This document shows positions 1-6,282 of a stretch of 6,456 nt of DNA, piece by piece. The notes beneath the pieces are model-generated. The model ran no database searches. It had not been told where the DNA came from and worked only from the letters and a program-made list of their open reading frames with translations. This stretch comes from Pseudomonadota bacterium (GTDB lineage Bacteria; Bdellovibrionota_C; UBA2361; OMIW01). The position numbers and the translations under genes were made by a program. The stretch spans positions 1 through 6,456 of the forward strand of contig OMIW01000037.1 in the NCBI GenBank assembly GCA_900299205.1. The letters are read 5' to 3'. Within the stretch, counting starts at the first letter, position 1. Each line of letters starts with the position of its first letter.

Positions 1-35
1 ACGAGGCTCAGGTATTCTCTCCATCAGTCGACGCG

Positions 36-1541
36 ATGAATCCGGTTGAGCCGAGGAGAGGGAAGCCTCGCCAGATTCTCATTTTATTGATTGTTCTGGG
101 CATCGCCTTGGCATTCCTGAGATTTTACTCACAAGGAGTGTCTCATGCACCAACCGGCGGAGATTTCGCTTCGCAATCAATTCTCGAACAAGCTGGCTTC
201 TCTCCGGGAATGTCCGCGGAAGAGAGGATTCAATTTTTCAAGAGACTCTCCCAAATCAAGGACCCGTCTGTTCATGACGTGACGATTTCGCTTGTCGAGC
301 GGGCTGAAGATTCCGATGAGCGAGCGAGTATTGAGAACTGGATACTTGAGAGGTATGAGACACAGGGCCTTCGCCTTGCCGTCGCCACGATTCGTGATTG
401 GTATGGTAGTAATCCTTTAGTCAGACCAACTGGTTTTCTGGAGGCACTTCGCGCGTTGGATCGAACCGCTCCAAATCCTGAGCGTGCGAAATCTTTCAGC
501 AGGATCGCGCAGACTGACCTAGCGACGGCGATTAAATTGGCTTCCGCGCTTCTGATTGATGGCGGTGGACAGGACAAGGATAGGCGAATATTGTCCTTTC
601 TTGTTACTGGAGTGGGTGATGACAAAGATTTTTTAACGAGACCTCTGTCCCTCCTTTTGCTGTCATTCAGGGTAGGAAGGGAGCACTATGTAAATAATAT
701 TGATGATTCTATCGATTCCCTGAACACAGAGGAGCTACTATGGCTCCTATCTCGACTCGCTCGTCGGGGAGATGACCGGCAAATGATATCGAAGGTTCTT
801 GCGAGGCTTAATTCGAGGATAGATATCACGGAGGGGCAGCGCAAGATTTTAGAGTTAGCGCTGGGATCTGGTGATGTACCTGATCATGTAAGACTGGCGG
901 CTATTAGGCTGTCGGGTGGCGGAGTTAAAGATGAAGATATCGCAGCTCTTGGCGGATGGAGTGATATTCGTGCTGGCCAGATCCTACTGCTTCTCACGCA
1001 GCAACAGATAGCAGCCGATAAATTCCGAGCGATAGTAGATGTCTTGCGGGGGAAGGAGATTGAGAGTGAGCCGTCCTCGAGTATTTTGGAAGCGGTGGGG
1101 GAGCTGACGGACGAGCAGCAGAACATCGGGGCGAAAGCGGCGGGATACTTCTTCGATGTGGCCTCAAAGAATCGAGTTCCCGACATAGTCGATGTGCCCC
1201 TTGCTACGAAGGCGTTCGAAATTCCAGGAGTCGTCGCGGCGATAGTGAAATCGGATTGTGTGCCGTGTATTCATATAGTTCTCAATCTTGCGCCAGACAA
1301 ATTATCGTCCGCCAAATTATTTAGCCTTCTTTCAAACCCCGCGCCGGAGATTCGCTCAAAGGTGCTCAATCTTTTGGCGAGGTATTCTGATGTTGGCGCG
1401 GTGAATCTTCTTCGTCAAAACTTCGAAAAGGAGAAGGAGGAGAAGGTCCGGAAAGTATATTCTGAGCTGTTCCCCCACCTATTTGGCTCTCAGAAACCAC
1501 CGATCCCCCGAATTGCGCCGCAATTAAGGGTAGTAAGGTAG
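36..1541 (+). CDS. Membrane-anchored HEAT-like repeat protein of unknown function
   Basis: I do not recognise a named family. The 501-residue product starts with a basic stretch (RRGKPR, residues 7-12) and one hydrophobic helix at about 13-29. This predicts an inner-membrane anchor with the rest outside the cytoplasm. The remainder looks almost wholly alpha-helical. Segments near 283-295 (HVRLAAIRL) and especially 434-483 (NPAPEIRSKVLNLLA, then EEKVRKVYSELFPHLF) have the spacing of HEAT/ARM-type repeats, which usually bind proteins. The only two cysteines are C408 and C411, forming CVPC. A probable thioredoxin-fold lipoprotein follows 88 nt downstream on the same strand, so co-transcription is likely. 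No clear ribosome binding site precedes the ATG and the frame stays open to the window edge. The true start could therefore lie further upstream, although a basic N-terminus directly before the helix fits this ATG. Existence as a gene is well supported; function is unknown. Confidence 0.8.
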   Translation: MNPVEPRRGKPRQILILLIVLGIALAFLRFYSQGVSHAPTGGDFASQSILEQAGFSPGMSAEERIQFFKRLSQIKDPSVHDVTISLVERAEDSDERASIENWILERYETQGLRLAVATIRDWYGSNPLVRPTGFLEALRALDRTAPNPERAKSFSRIAQTDLATAIKLASALLIDGGGQDKDRRILSFLVTGVGDDKDFLTRPLSLLLLSFRVGREHYVNNIDDSIDSLNTEELLWLLSRLARRGDDRQMISKVLARLNSRIDITEGQRKILELALGSGDVPDHVRLAAIRLSGGGVKDEDIAALGGWSDIRAGQILLLLTQQQIAADKFRAIVDVLRGKEIESEPSSSILEAVGELTDEQQNIGAKAAGYFFDVASKNRVPDIVDVPLATKAFEIPGVVAAIVKSDCVPCIHIVLNLAPDKLSSAKLFSLLSNPAPEIRSKVLNLLARYSDVGAVNLLRQNFEKEKEEKVRKVYSELFPHLFGSQKPPIPRIAPQLRVVR

Positions 1542-1614
1542 GAATGGTTGTGACGAGAATCGTTTTGTCGGGAATAAGATATTTTCAACCCCCAGGGATT
1601 TATCATCACCTTCT

Positions 1615-1619
1615 AGGAG
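1615..1619 (+). promoter_or_regulatory. Ribosome binding site of the thioredoxin-like gene
   Basis: AGGAG lies 10 nt before the ATG at 1630. The spacing is slightly long but acceptable. It favours this ATG over the in-frame ATG at 1648, which would also leave a shorter n-region for the signal peptide. Confidence 0.6.
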
Positions 1620-1629
1620 CATCAAAATC

Positions 1630-2190
1630 ATGTTGTTGCGTCTTCGCATGGTTCACATTGCCCGAGACACCCTCCGCAATGTTTCAGTATTGATCGTAGC
1701 TTGCATGACTCTGGGTGGTTTTGGAGGATGTCTGGCATCTCGTGCGAGCCTGTCAGGTTTAAAAGGACAACAGATACCTATAGTCCGGTTCACCTCTCTT
1801 GATGGGCGGTATCGCTCACTACAGGAATTTCGCGGTAAGCCAGTGGTCCTTGTGTTCTGGGCGGAATGGTGTGGCTTTTCGAAACCGGTCGTCGAGGAGC
1901 TCAATAACCTTGCATCGCGAGTCTCGCCAAATGACGCGACTTTTGTTGCCCTCAGCGTCGACCCAGCTACCTCCTTTGAGCGACTACAGCGTCGAGTGGA
2001 GGGTCAACAGCTGTTCTCTTTGCTGCATGCATTTTCGGGGAACGCTCTGCTCGATGAAGCATATCAAGCGCTTCATGGTCAAGAGCTCCCTCATGTGTTC
2101 GTTTTCAATCAAGAAGGCGTTCTCGTCGAAGAAGGGCATGATGCCGCAGTTGCAGAAGCGGGCCTTGAGAAGTTGGGAGTGTTGGGATAA
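1630..2190 (+). CDS. Thioredoxin-fold (TlpA/ResA/redoxin-like) probable lipoprotein with CGFS motif
   Basis: This 186-residue protein has a basic N-terminus (to about R16), a hydrophobic stretch and a cysteine at 34 after GFGG. That resembles a lipoprotein signal, though phenylalanine at -3 is not ideal. Cys25 (IVAC) is a second possible lipidation site. The mature part reads as a TlpA/AhpC-TSA-type thioredoxin fold: a beta strand and the VVLVFWAEWCGFSKP active-site segment (72-86), then a strand ending LSVD (108-111), then the LPHVFVFNQEG segment with the expected cis-proline at P154. Family members normally carry CxxC and act as extracytoplasmic thiol-disulfide reductases or in cytochrome c maturation. 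Here the second cysteine is serine (C81, S84), so a normal dithiol cycle is not possible within this motif. It could be a monothiol enzyme, a peroxidase-like redoxin or a binding protein. It probably shares an operon with the upstream helical protein and converges on clpP. Confidence 0.85.
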   Translation: MLLRLRMVHIARDTLRNVSVLIVACMTLGGFGGCLASRASLSGLKGQQIPIVRFTSLDGRYRSLQEFRGKPVVLVFWAEWCGFSKPVVEELNNLASRVSPNDATFVALSVDPATSFERLQRRVEGQQLFSLLHAFSGNALLDEAYQALHGQELPHVFVFNQEGVLVEEGHDAAVAEAGLEKLGVLG

Positions 2191-2239
2191 CCCATTCGTA
2201 TCACGAGGAAAGAATGGAAGGCCCCCCTTATTCTCTTCT

Positions 2240-2267
2240 GTCGGTAGGGCGCTTAGGGCCCACCGAC
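2240..2267. terminator. Hairpin between convergent genes, possible bidirectional terminator
   Basis: GTCGGT plus GGGC (2240-2245, 2247-2250, with A2246 bulged) pairs with GCCC plus ACCGAC (2258-2267) across a 7-nt loop. The stem is 10 bp and GC-rich, and it sits in the 95-nt gap between the convergent thioredoxin-like gene and clpP. Neither side has a strong T-tract, so it is a weak or non-classical intrinsic terminator at best. Its position fits shared termination. Confidence 0.4.
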
Positions 2268-2285
2268 TTGGGAGGTTTGGCGAGT

Positions 2286-2885
2286 TTATGTGGCTGGGGC
2301 TTCGCGACGCTCGAATATCTCATCGATAAGACCGTACTCCTTTGCCTCAATTGACGTCATAAACCTGTCTCGATCAGTGTCCCGCTCAATCTGCTCAACC
2401 GCCTGGCCCGAATGGCGAGCAAGAATTCGATTGAGCTCCGCTTTTACCCGCAGCATCTCCTTTGCCTGTATTTCAACATCGGAAGCCTGACCTCGGAATC
2501 CACCGAGTGGCTGATGTATCATAATTCGAGCATGGGGGAGCGCAGACCTTTTCCCTTTGGCTCCTCCCGCTAAAAGGACAGCTCCCATGCTCGCAGCTTG
2601 CCCGACACACACGGTGGCCACATCGGGTCGAATGTACTGCATCGTATCGTAGATAGCCAAGCCGGCGGTGACCACCCCTCCCGGGCTATTGATATAGAGA
2701 AATATGTCTCTCTCAGGATCCTCTGACTCCAGAAAGAGGAGCTGAGCCGTTATCAAATTCGCGACAAGATCATTAACCTCGGTGCCAAGAAAGATGATGC
2801 GATCCTTGAGAAGGCGGGAGTAGATGTCATACGACCGTTCGCCCCGCCCCGTCTGCTCGATTACATAGGGAATGTAGTTCGTCAC
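2286..2885 (-). CDS. clpP: ATP-dependent Clp protease proteolytic subunit ClpP
   Basis: ClpP is the serine peptidase that forms a double heptameric barrel in the cytoplasm. It degrades proteins threaded in by a Clp ATPase, here most likely ClpX, encoded nearby. The 199-residue length is normal. The catalytic triad is visible: Ser99 in GQAASMGA, His124 in MIHQPLGG and Asp173 in DTDRDRF. The oxyanion-region motif SPGG is at 67-70. The N-terminus [20 protein letters not shown] aligns with the start of mature ClpP, so almost no propeptide is present, unlike the 14-residue one in Escherichia coli. The start is GTG, supported by a GGAG site 7 nt upstream. It lies 123 nt downstream of tig on the same strand. 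No clear terminator separates them, so read-through is likely, and a possible own promoter is seen in the gap. Confidence 0.97.
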   Translation of the reverse strand: MTNYIPYVIEQTGRGERSYDIYSRLLKDRIIFLGTEVNDLVANLITAQLLFLESEDPERDIFLYINSPGGVVTAGLAIYDTMQYIRPDVATVCVGQAASMGAVLLAGGAKGKRSALPHARIMIHQPLGGFRGQASDVEIQAKEMLRVKAELNRILARHSGQAVEQIERDTDRDRFMTSIEAKEYGLIDEIFERREAPAT

Positions 2886-2892
2886 GATAAAG

Positions 2893-2896
2893 CTCC
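2893..2896 (-). promoter_or_regulatory. Ribosome binding site deciding the clpP GTG start
   Basis: On the minus strand GGAG precedes the GTG start at 2885 by 7 nt, which is ideal spacing. This supports GTG initiation and a ClpP with practically no propeptide. Confidence 0.7.
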
Positions 2897-2928
2897 AGGA
2901 ATTAGCCCTAAAGAAGGACTTTTTCGGC

Positions 2929-2957
2929 AGGGTACACTAGAGGATGTGGAGTCGCAA
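2929..2957 (-). promoter_or_regulatory. Possible clpP promoter in the tig-clpP gap
   Basis: Reading the minus strand, TTGCGA (2957-2952) and TACCCT (2934-2929) are separated by exactly 17 nt, about 45 nt before the GTG. The -35-like box matches TTGACA in four of six positions; the -10-like box is poor (three of six against TATAAT). The same arrangement occurs before the tRNA gene, which adds slight weight. This is only a pattern match. Confidence 0.25.
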
Positions 2958-3008
2958 TACGCTCTTCGACCTGTTTAGATTCCTGATCGCATCGTGGCGT
3001 TAAGATGG

Positions 3009-4466
3009 CTAATCTACCAGCTCGTCTGAACCTGTTGTCCCTTCTTCATGGTTAGTGAGAGGGCTATGGTGAGAATGACCACAGTGCGGATCGCTACATT
3101 CGTGAGTGTGTTCGTCGGGGATAGGGATTAATGATCCTCCCTCACGATCACCTTCAGTAAGCGAATCGTCAGCCGGCGCATCTTCGTAGGTTACTGTCGC
3201 CCGAGCTTCGAGAAGGTCGAGGACCTTGGTGCGGAGCACTTCCTTCCTTATGGCATCGAGTCGTCCCTCTGATGAGGCCACCCAACGCTCGAAGGCTGCT
3301 ATCGGCTGTCCTGCTGCTGCCGCTTGCTCAGCGATTAACGCAGAAACATCCTCGGTTGAAGCGATCACCTTTTCATCTTTGGCTATCTGATCGACAATAA
3401 TTTGGGCTCGTGCCCTACCGGATGCGACTTCACCCAGGGCGTTGCGAAGGGTTATCCAACTAAGTTTTGAAGCCTCGGCTCCGCCAAACTGGCGAGCTAA
3501 GTTCGCAACCTCATGGTCAATGAGAGGAGGAGGGACCTCGAAAGCGTTTCGTTCAACGAGCAGATTGAGAATCTGCGATCTCACTGCATCGCGAGCCTGT
3601 GCATCAAAGGAAGATTGTAGCCTCTCTGAGATGATTGCACGAAGCTGGGCAACATTGTCAGTCGTGGGTTCTACTCGAGCTGCGAATGCGTCGTCTACAT
3701 CAGGAAGCACAAGTTGCCCGATAGCGGTCACCGTAATGTCGTACACGATCTTTGACGGTTGTTTCTGTGCAGAGGCTTTTTTGTTTTTTTTGCCTTCATT
3801 CGTTTGAGGCGCCTGCAGGCTCACCCTCTTGGATGCGCCGACAGTCATACCACGAAGCGCCGCATTGAGCTCAGGCGGCATTTGGTCAATACCAAGTGTC
3901 AGACGGACGGCTTGTGCCTTCGAGGGTCCATCTTTCGGTGAAATAAGGGTTGCGGAGAGTTCTACGGTGTCCTTATCCTCCACCCCCCGAGTGTCATCAT
4001 GGTGCACAAACAGTTGGTTCTTCTGTCGAAGTTCTTCAACGGTTTTATCGATAACCGTCTCAGTCACCACGCGTTTGGGTACGCTAATCTCAAACGATTC
4101 TGCCCCTGCGATACTTGGCTCTGGAATTACGTAGACTTTGGCGGAGAAGGAGAGCGAGGCTCCGGGCTCACGAGGTTCGAGGCTCCAGTCTGGTTCCCCT
4201 ACCACCCGAAGCTCATTTTGGGTCATGACCTTCACGAGGGTCTCCCCCGCTAGTTCAACTGATGCATCCTCTTCGAGCCGAGCGCCGTAGGTCTTTCGAA
4301 GCAGATTGATCGGAGTCTTTCCTGGTCGGAATCCCTTCAAAGGTGAGCGGGCTGCTAGCTTGACGAGGGATCTCTCAACATGGGCGGCAATCGCCTCGGC
4401 GGGCACGGAGCCCCGAATCTCTTTCGTCATGATGTCGATGTCACGGACCGAGGATTGAAATTCCAT
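3009..4466 (-). CDS. tig: Trigger factor (ribosome-associated chaperone) with His/Cys-rich tail
   Basis: Trigger factor binds the ribosome near the exit tunnel and shields nascent chains. The ribosome-docking signature GFRPGK lies at residues 45-50, inside a typical N-terminal domain (about 1-115). A diverged FKBP-like domain follows (about 130-250), then the helical chaperone domain (about 255-430), with the typical LPDVDDAFAARV junction. Unusual points: the isomerase-domain segment normally reading like MIPGFE is MPPELN (196-201). A lysine-rich insertion (225-239) interrupts this domain. The acidic C-terminal extension ends with HTHECSDPHCGHSHH (453-467), which looks metal-binding. At 485 residues it is longer than the E. 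coli protein (432). I chose ATG at 4466 because the distance to GFRPGK then matches the family and GAGTGG lies 8 nt upstream. An in-frame GTG at 4478 would add four residues but lacks a ribosome binding site. It lies upstream of clpP, as in many bacteria. Confidence 0.95.
   Translation of the reverse strand: MEFQSSVRDIDIMTKEIRGSVPAEAIAAHVERSLVKLAARSPLKGFRPGKTPINLLRKTYGARLEEDASVELAGETLVKVMTQNELRVVGEPDWSLEPREPGASLSFSAKVYVIPEPSIAGAESFEISVPKRVVTETVIDKTVEELRQKNQLFVHHDDTRGVEDKDTVELSATLISPKDGPSKAQAVRLTLGIDQMPPELNAALRGMTVGASKRVSLQAPQTNEGKKNKKASAQKQPSKIVYDITVTAIGQLVLPDVDDAFAARVEPTTDNVAQLRAIISERLQSSFDAQARDAVRSQILNLLVERNAFEVPPPLIDHEVANLARQFGGAEASKLSWITLRNALGEVASGRARAQIIVDQIAKDEKVIASTEDVSALIAEQAAAAGQPIAAFERWVASSEGRLDAIRKEVLRTKVLDLLEARATVTYEDAPADDSLTEGDREGGSLIPIPDEHTHECSDPHCGHSHHSPLTNHEEGTTGSDELVD
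3066..3110 (-). other. Segment encoding the His/Cys-rich, probable metal-binding tail of trigger factor
   Basis: This stretch encodes 15 residues, HTHECSDPHCGHSHH, with six histidines and two cysteines, near the C-terminus of trigger factor. The composition recalls the metal-binding tail of SlyD, another FKBP-type folding factor, and suggests Ni, Zn or Cu binding. Residues on either side are acidic and proline- or serine-rich, so the tail is probably flexible. Metal binding is inferred. Confidence 0.6.
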
Positions 4467-4506
4467 AGTTTTTACCACTCGAGATGTTGCCGACTGTCGA
4501 TGACAT

Positions 4507-4519
4507 ACCCATATTGGGT
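4507..4519. repeat. Small inverted repeat in the tig leader
   Basis: ACCCA (4507-4511) and TGGGT (4515-4519) are a perfect 5-bp inverted repeat around TAT, about 40 nt upstream of the tig ATG. It could be an operator half-site pair or a leader hairpin, or chance. No known binding motif was recognised. Confidence 0.25.
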
Positions 4520-4546
4520 TAGTCCCTATTCCCCTTTTTTCTATGA

Positions 4547-4560
4547 AGTCCTATCGGACT
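4547..4560. repeat. Hairpin immediately downstream of tRNA-Leu
   Basis: AGTCC and GGACT form a perfect 5-bp stem with a 4-nt loop, only two bases beyond the discriminator base of the tRNA in its direction of transcription. It has no T-tract downstream on the minus strand, so it is not a classical terminator. It may mark a processing point of a tRNA-tig transcript. Confidence 0.35.
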
Positions 4561-4562
4561 AT

Positions 4563-4643
4563 TGCGGGAGGGGGGACTTGAACCCCCACGCCTTGCGGCA
4601 TCAGATCCTAAATCTGACGTGTCTGCCATTTCACCACCCCCGC
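4563..4643 (-). tRNA. tRNA-Leu (anticodon UAG)
   Basis: On the minus strand the 81-nt sequence folds as a complete class II tRNA. The acceptor stem GCGGGGG pairs with CTCCCGC through one G-U pair. The D stem is GTG/CAC, and the anticodon stem TCAGA/TCTGA encloses the loop TTTAGGA, giving anticodon UAG (reads CUN leucine codons). A long variable arm has the stem GCC/GGC closed by GCAA, as expected for leucine. The T stem is GGGGG/CCCCC with loop TTCAAGT. The discriminator base is A, as required for leucine. The CCA end is not encoded and must be added by a nucleotidyltransferase. It lies 96 nt upstream of tig on the same strand, and a joint transcript is possible. Confidence 0.97.
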
Positions 4644-4655
4644 TCAGAGACCCGT

Positions 4656-4684
4656 ACGGTATCGAATAACGTACTTGTTTGCAA
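4656..4684 (-). promoter_or_regulatory. Probable promoter of tRNA-Leu (and perhaps tig-clpP)
   Basis: On the minus strand TTGCAA (4684-4679) and TACCGT (4661-4656) are 17 nt apart and end 12 nt before the tRNA 5' end, the right place for transcription to begin a few bases upstream of the tRNA. The -35 box is fair; the -10 box matches only three of six consensus bases. Position is the main support. Confidence 0.4.
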
Positions 4685-4716
4685 TGGTTCGCGGCGTAAC
4701 AGATTTTTTGTCTTCA

Positions 4717-4786
4717 GGGGGGAAGTGGGTTGGGAGTGGTTGTCGGCTGGGGTGGCGAAGGGGTCGTTCGTCGTGCTAGGGTGGGG
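4717..4786 (+). other. G-rich tract in the divergent tRNA-clpX intergenic region
   Basis: The 295-nt stretch 4644-4938 holds no convincing gene. Within it, the plus strand has repeated G-runs: six at 4717-4722, three at 4727-4729 and 4732-4734, four at 4749-4752 and 4760-4763, three at 4779-4781 and four at 4783-4786. Few cytosines are present. This could form a G-quadruplex with one longer loop, or simply be a skewed spacer. It lies in the 5' region of clpX, about 150 nt before the start. Confidence 0.4.
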
Positions 4787-4897
4787 TTTCTCGGCGCTCG
4801 GTGAACGCACCCGATTCACAGAAAGGAGCATTCGGTCGATGCGCTGCCTCAGTTTATTTCCCCGTTCGGTGCTTTGGTGTACTGTCTGGCTCGTACG

Positions 4898-4908
4898 GGA
4901 GAATCTCC
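4898..4908. repeat. Short perfect dyad upstream of clpX
   Basis: GGAGA-A-TCTCC is a perfect inverted repeat with a single central base, 30 nt before the clpX start. It could be an operator or a minor leader element. A clear sigma-70-type promoter for clpX was not found nearby. Confidence 0.25.
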
Positions 4909-4926
4909 TGCAATCCTATTTGATTT

Positions 4927-4934
4927 GAGAGGTG
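4927..4934 (+). promoter_or_regulatory. Ribosome binding site deciding the clpX TTG start
   Basis: GAGAGGTG ends 4 nt before TTG at 4939. It is the only good Shine-Dalgarno match, and an in-frame TGA at 4921-4923 rules out a longer protein. The TTG start gives a ClpX N-terminus whose spacing to the zinc cysteines is normal. Confidence 0.75.
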
Positions 4935-4938
4935 TCGC

Positions 4939-6195
4939 TTGAGCAGAAATAGTGATCGTGGCAAAGGAACCCTTTCGTGTTCGTTCTGCGCTCGAACTCA
5001 GGATGAGGTCAGAAAACTGATAGCAGGACCGTCAGTGTACATCTGCGACGAGTGCATCGAGCTCTGCAACGATATTATGGCAGATGAGGGCGAGCAAGAA
5101 GGGGGCACTGCGCCGCAGGTCAAGGTGCCTCAGCCCCGAGTTATCAAGGAATTTCTCGATCAGTACGTTATCGGCCAAGATTTTGCGAAAAAAGTGCTCT
5201 CTGTAGCAGTGCATAATCACTACAAGCGGATTGGAGTAAAAAAGGTTCCAGGCGAGGTCGAGATTGCGAAGTCGAACATATTATTGATTGGCCCAACGGG
5301 TTCAGGAAAAACCCTTCTCGCGCAGACTCTCGCTCGGGTGCTTGACGTACCCTTTACGATTTGCGATGCCACTAGTCTGACCGAGGCGGGGTACGTCGGC
5401 GAAGATGTAGAAAGTATCATATTAAGTCTGCTTCAGGCCGCTGATTACGACGTTGAGCGGGCTCAGCGAGGGATCGTCTATATCGATGAGATCGACAAGG
5501 TGTCGCGAAAGTCGGAGAATCCCTCCATTACTCGGGATGTATCTGGCGAGGGAGTCCAGCAAGCGCTTCTCAAGATGCTTGAGGGTACAATCGCCAGTGT
5601 GCCACCCAAGGGGGGACGGAAGCACCCCCAACAGGAATTCCTCCAGGTCGATACCACCAACATACTTTTCATTTGTGGGGGGGCATTCGTCGGGCTGGAA
5701 GGTATTGTTAAGCATCGGATGGGCGAGAAGTCGATAGGGTTTGGTTCGAAGAAAGGAGCGCCTGGAGCGATTGCCAAGGCGACTGCTCTGCTGGCACATC
5801 TTCAGCCTGAGGATCTGCTCAAGTTCGGGTTGATCCCCGAATTCGTGGGGCGACTCCCTCTTGTAGCAAGTTTGGAAGATTTGGATGAGGAGGCGCTTGT
5901 TCGGGTACTCGTGGAGCCGAAGAATGCGCTCACAAAGCAATATCGAAGATTGATGGAGCTCGAAAATGTCGAATTCCACATCACCGACCAGGCGCTCCGA
6001 GCGGTCGCTCGGAAATGTATCGAGCGGAAGTCCGGTGCGAGAGGACTCCGAGCGGTGCTCGAACACACGATGCTAGAGGTCATGTTCGAGGTCCCCTCCG
6101 AGCCAGAAGTGAAAGAGGTGGTGGTGACTGAGGAGTCGATAACAAAGGGAGATAAACCTCTCGTAGTCTATCACAAGAGGGCCGAGTCGGCTTAG
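4939..6195 (+). CDS. clpX: ATP-dependent Clp protease ATP-binding subunit ClpX
   Basis: ClpX is the hexameric AAA+ unfoldase that recognises tagged substrates, unfolds them and threads them into ClpP. All hallmarks are present in 418 residues, close to the usual length. The N-terminal zinc-binding domain has C14, C17, C36 and C39. Walker A is GPTGSGKT (118-125). The pore-1 loop is GYVG (150-153). Walker B is IVYIDEID with D182 and E183. The RKH loop is at 226-228. The ClpP-docking IGF loop is at 264-266. The arginine finger is R303 in EFVGRLP, and sensor 2 is R366 in GARGLR. The IGF loop shows that it is expected to dock on ClpP, encoded 2 kb away. The start is TTG, supported by GAGAGGTG just upstream. 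Unlike the common tig-clpP-clpX operon, it stands on the opposite strand, divergent from tRNA-Leu, tig and clpP, and so needs its own promoter. Confidence 0.98.
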   Translation: MSRNSDRGKGTLSCSFCARTQDEVRKLIAGPSVYICDECIELCNDIMADEGEQEGGTAPQVKVPQPRVIKEFLDQYVIGQDFAKKVLSVAVHNHYKRIGVKKVPGEVEIAKSNILLIGPTGSGKTLLAQTLARVLDVPFTICDATSLTEAGYVGEDVESIILSLLQAADYDVERAQRGIVYIDEIDKVSRKSENPSITRDVSGEGVQQALLKMLEGTIASVPPKGGRKHPQQEFLQVDTTNILFICGGAFVGLEGIVKHRMGEKSIGFGSKKGAPGAIAKATALLAHLQPEDLLKFGLIPEFVGRLPLVASLEDLDEEALVRVLVEPKNALTKQYRRLMELENVEFHITDQALRAVARKCIERKSGARGLRAVLEHTMLEVMFEVPSEPEVKEVVVTEESITKGDKPLVVYHKRAESA

Positions 6196-6220
6196 CTAGA
6201 GGAACCCTAAACGCGCACAC

Positions 6221-6257
6221 TGACCGACAACTTTCAGGTCGCGGTCATTCCTTCGTT
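6221..6257 (+). terminator. Possible clpX terminator
   Basis: TGACCG (6221-6226) and CGGTCA (6242-6247) form a perfect 6-bp stem around a 15-nt loop, 25 nt after the clpX stop. The following TTCCTTCGTT is moderately T-rich. The long loop and interrupted T-tract make this a weak intrinsic terminator candidate. Confidence 0.4.
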
Positions 6258-6282
6258 AAAGGACGCCTCAGGCGTGCGAAGG
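6250..6282. repeat. Two-part hairpin downstream of clpX
   Basis: An outer stem CCTTCG (6250-6255) with CGAAGG (6277-6282) encloses an inner stem ACGCC (6263-6267) with GGCGT (6271-6275) and a TCA loop. An asymmetric internal loop separates them. It is followed by G-rich sequence, not a T-tract, so it may protect the 3' end of the mRNA instead of ending transcription. The rest of the window (to 6456) is AT-richer and holds no convincing gene. Confidence 0.4.

Noticed and set aside
1542-1629. An internal promoter between the helical protein gene and the thioredoxin-like gene
   Set aside because: TTGTGA and TAAGAT are present but 21 nt apart, too far for a standard promoter. Read-through from upstream is simpler.
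1799-2329. A 176-codon plus-strand open frame overlapping the thioredoxin-like gene
   Set aside because: It is out of frame with the thioredoxin-fold protein, which has clear family motifs, and its own translation has no recognisable domain and low-complexity, Arg/Ser-rich composition.
4380-4928. A 182-codon plus-strand open frame running over the tig start, tRNA-Leu and the divergent spacer
   Set aside because: It crosses a confident tRNA gene and the antisense of tig. The protein has no family resemblance and no good ribosome binding site was seen.
5422-6066. A 214-codon open frame antisense to clpX
   Set aside because: It lies wholly within clpX, where all conserved ClpX motifs are intact. 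A long antisense frame is common opposite a well-conserved gene.
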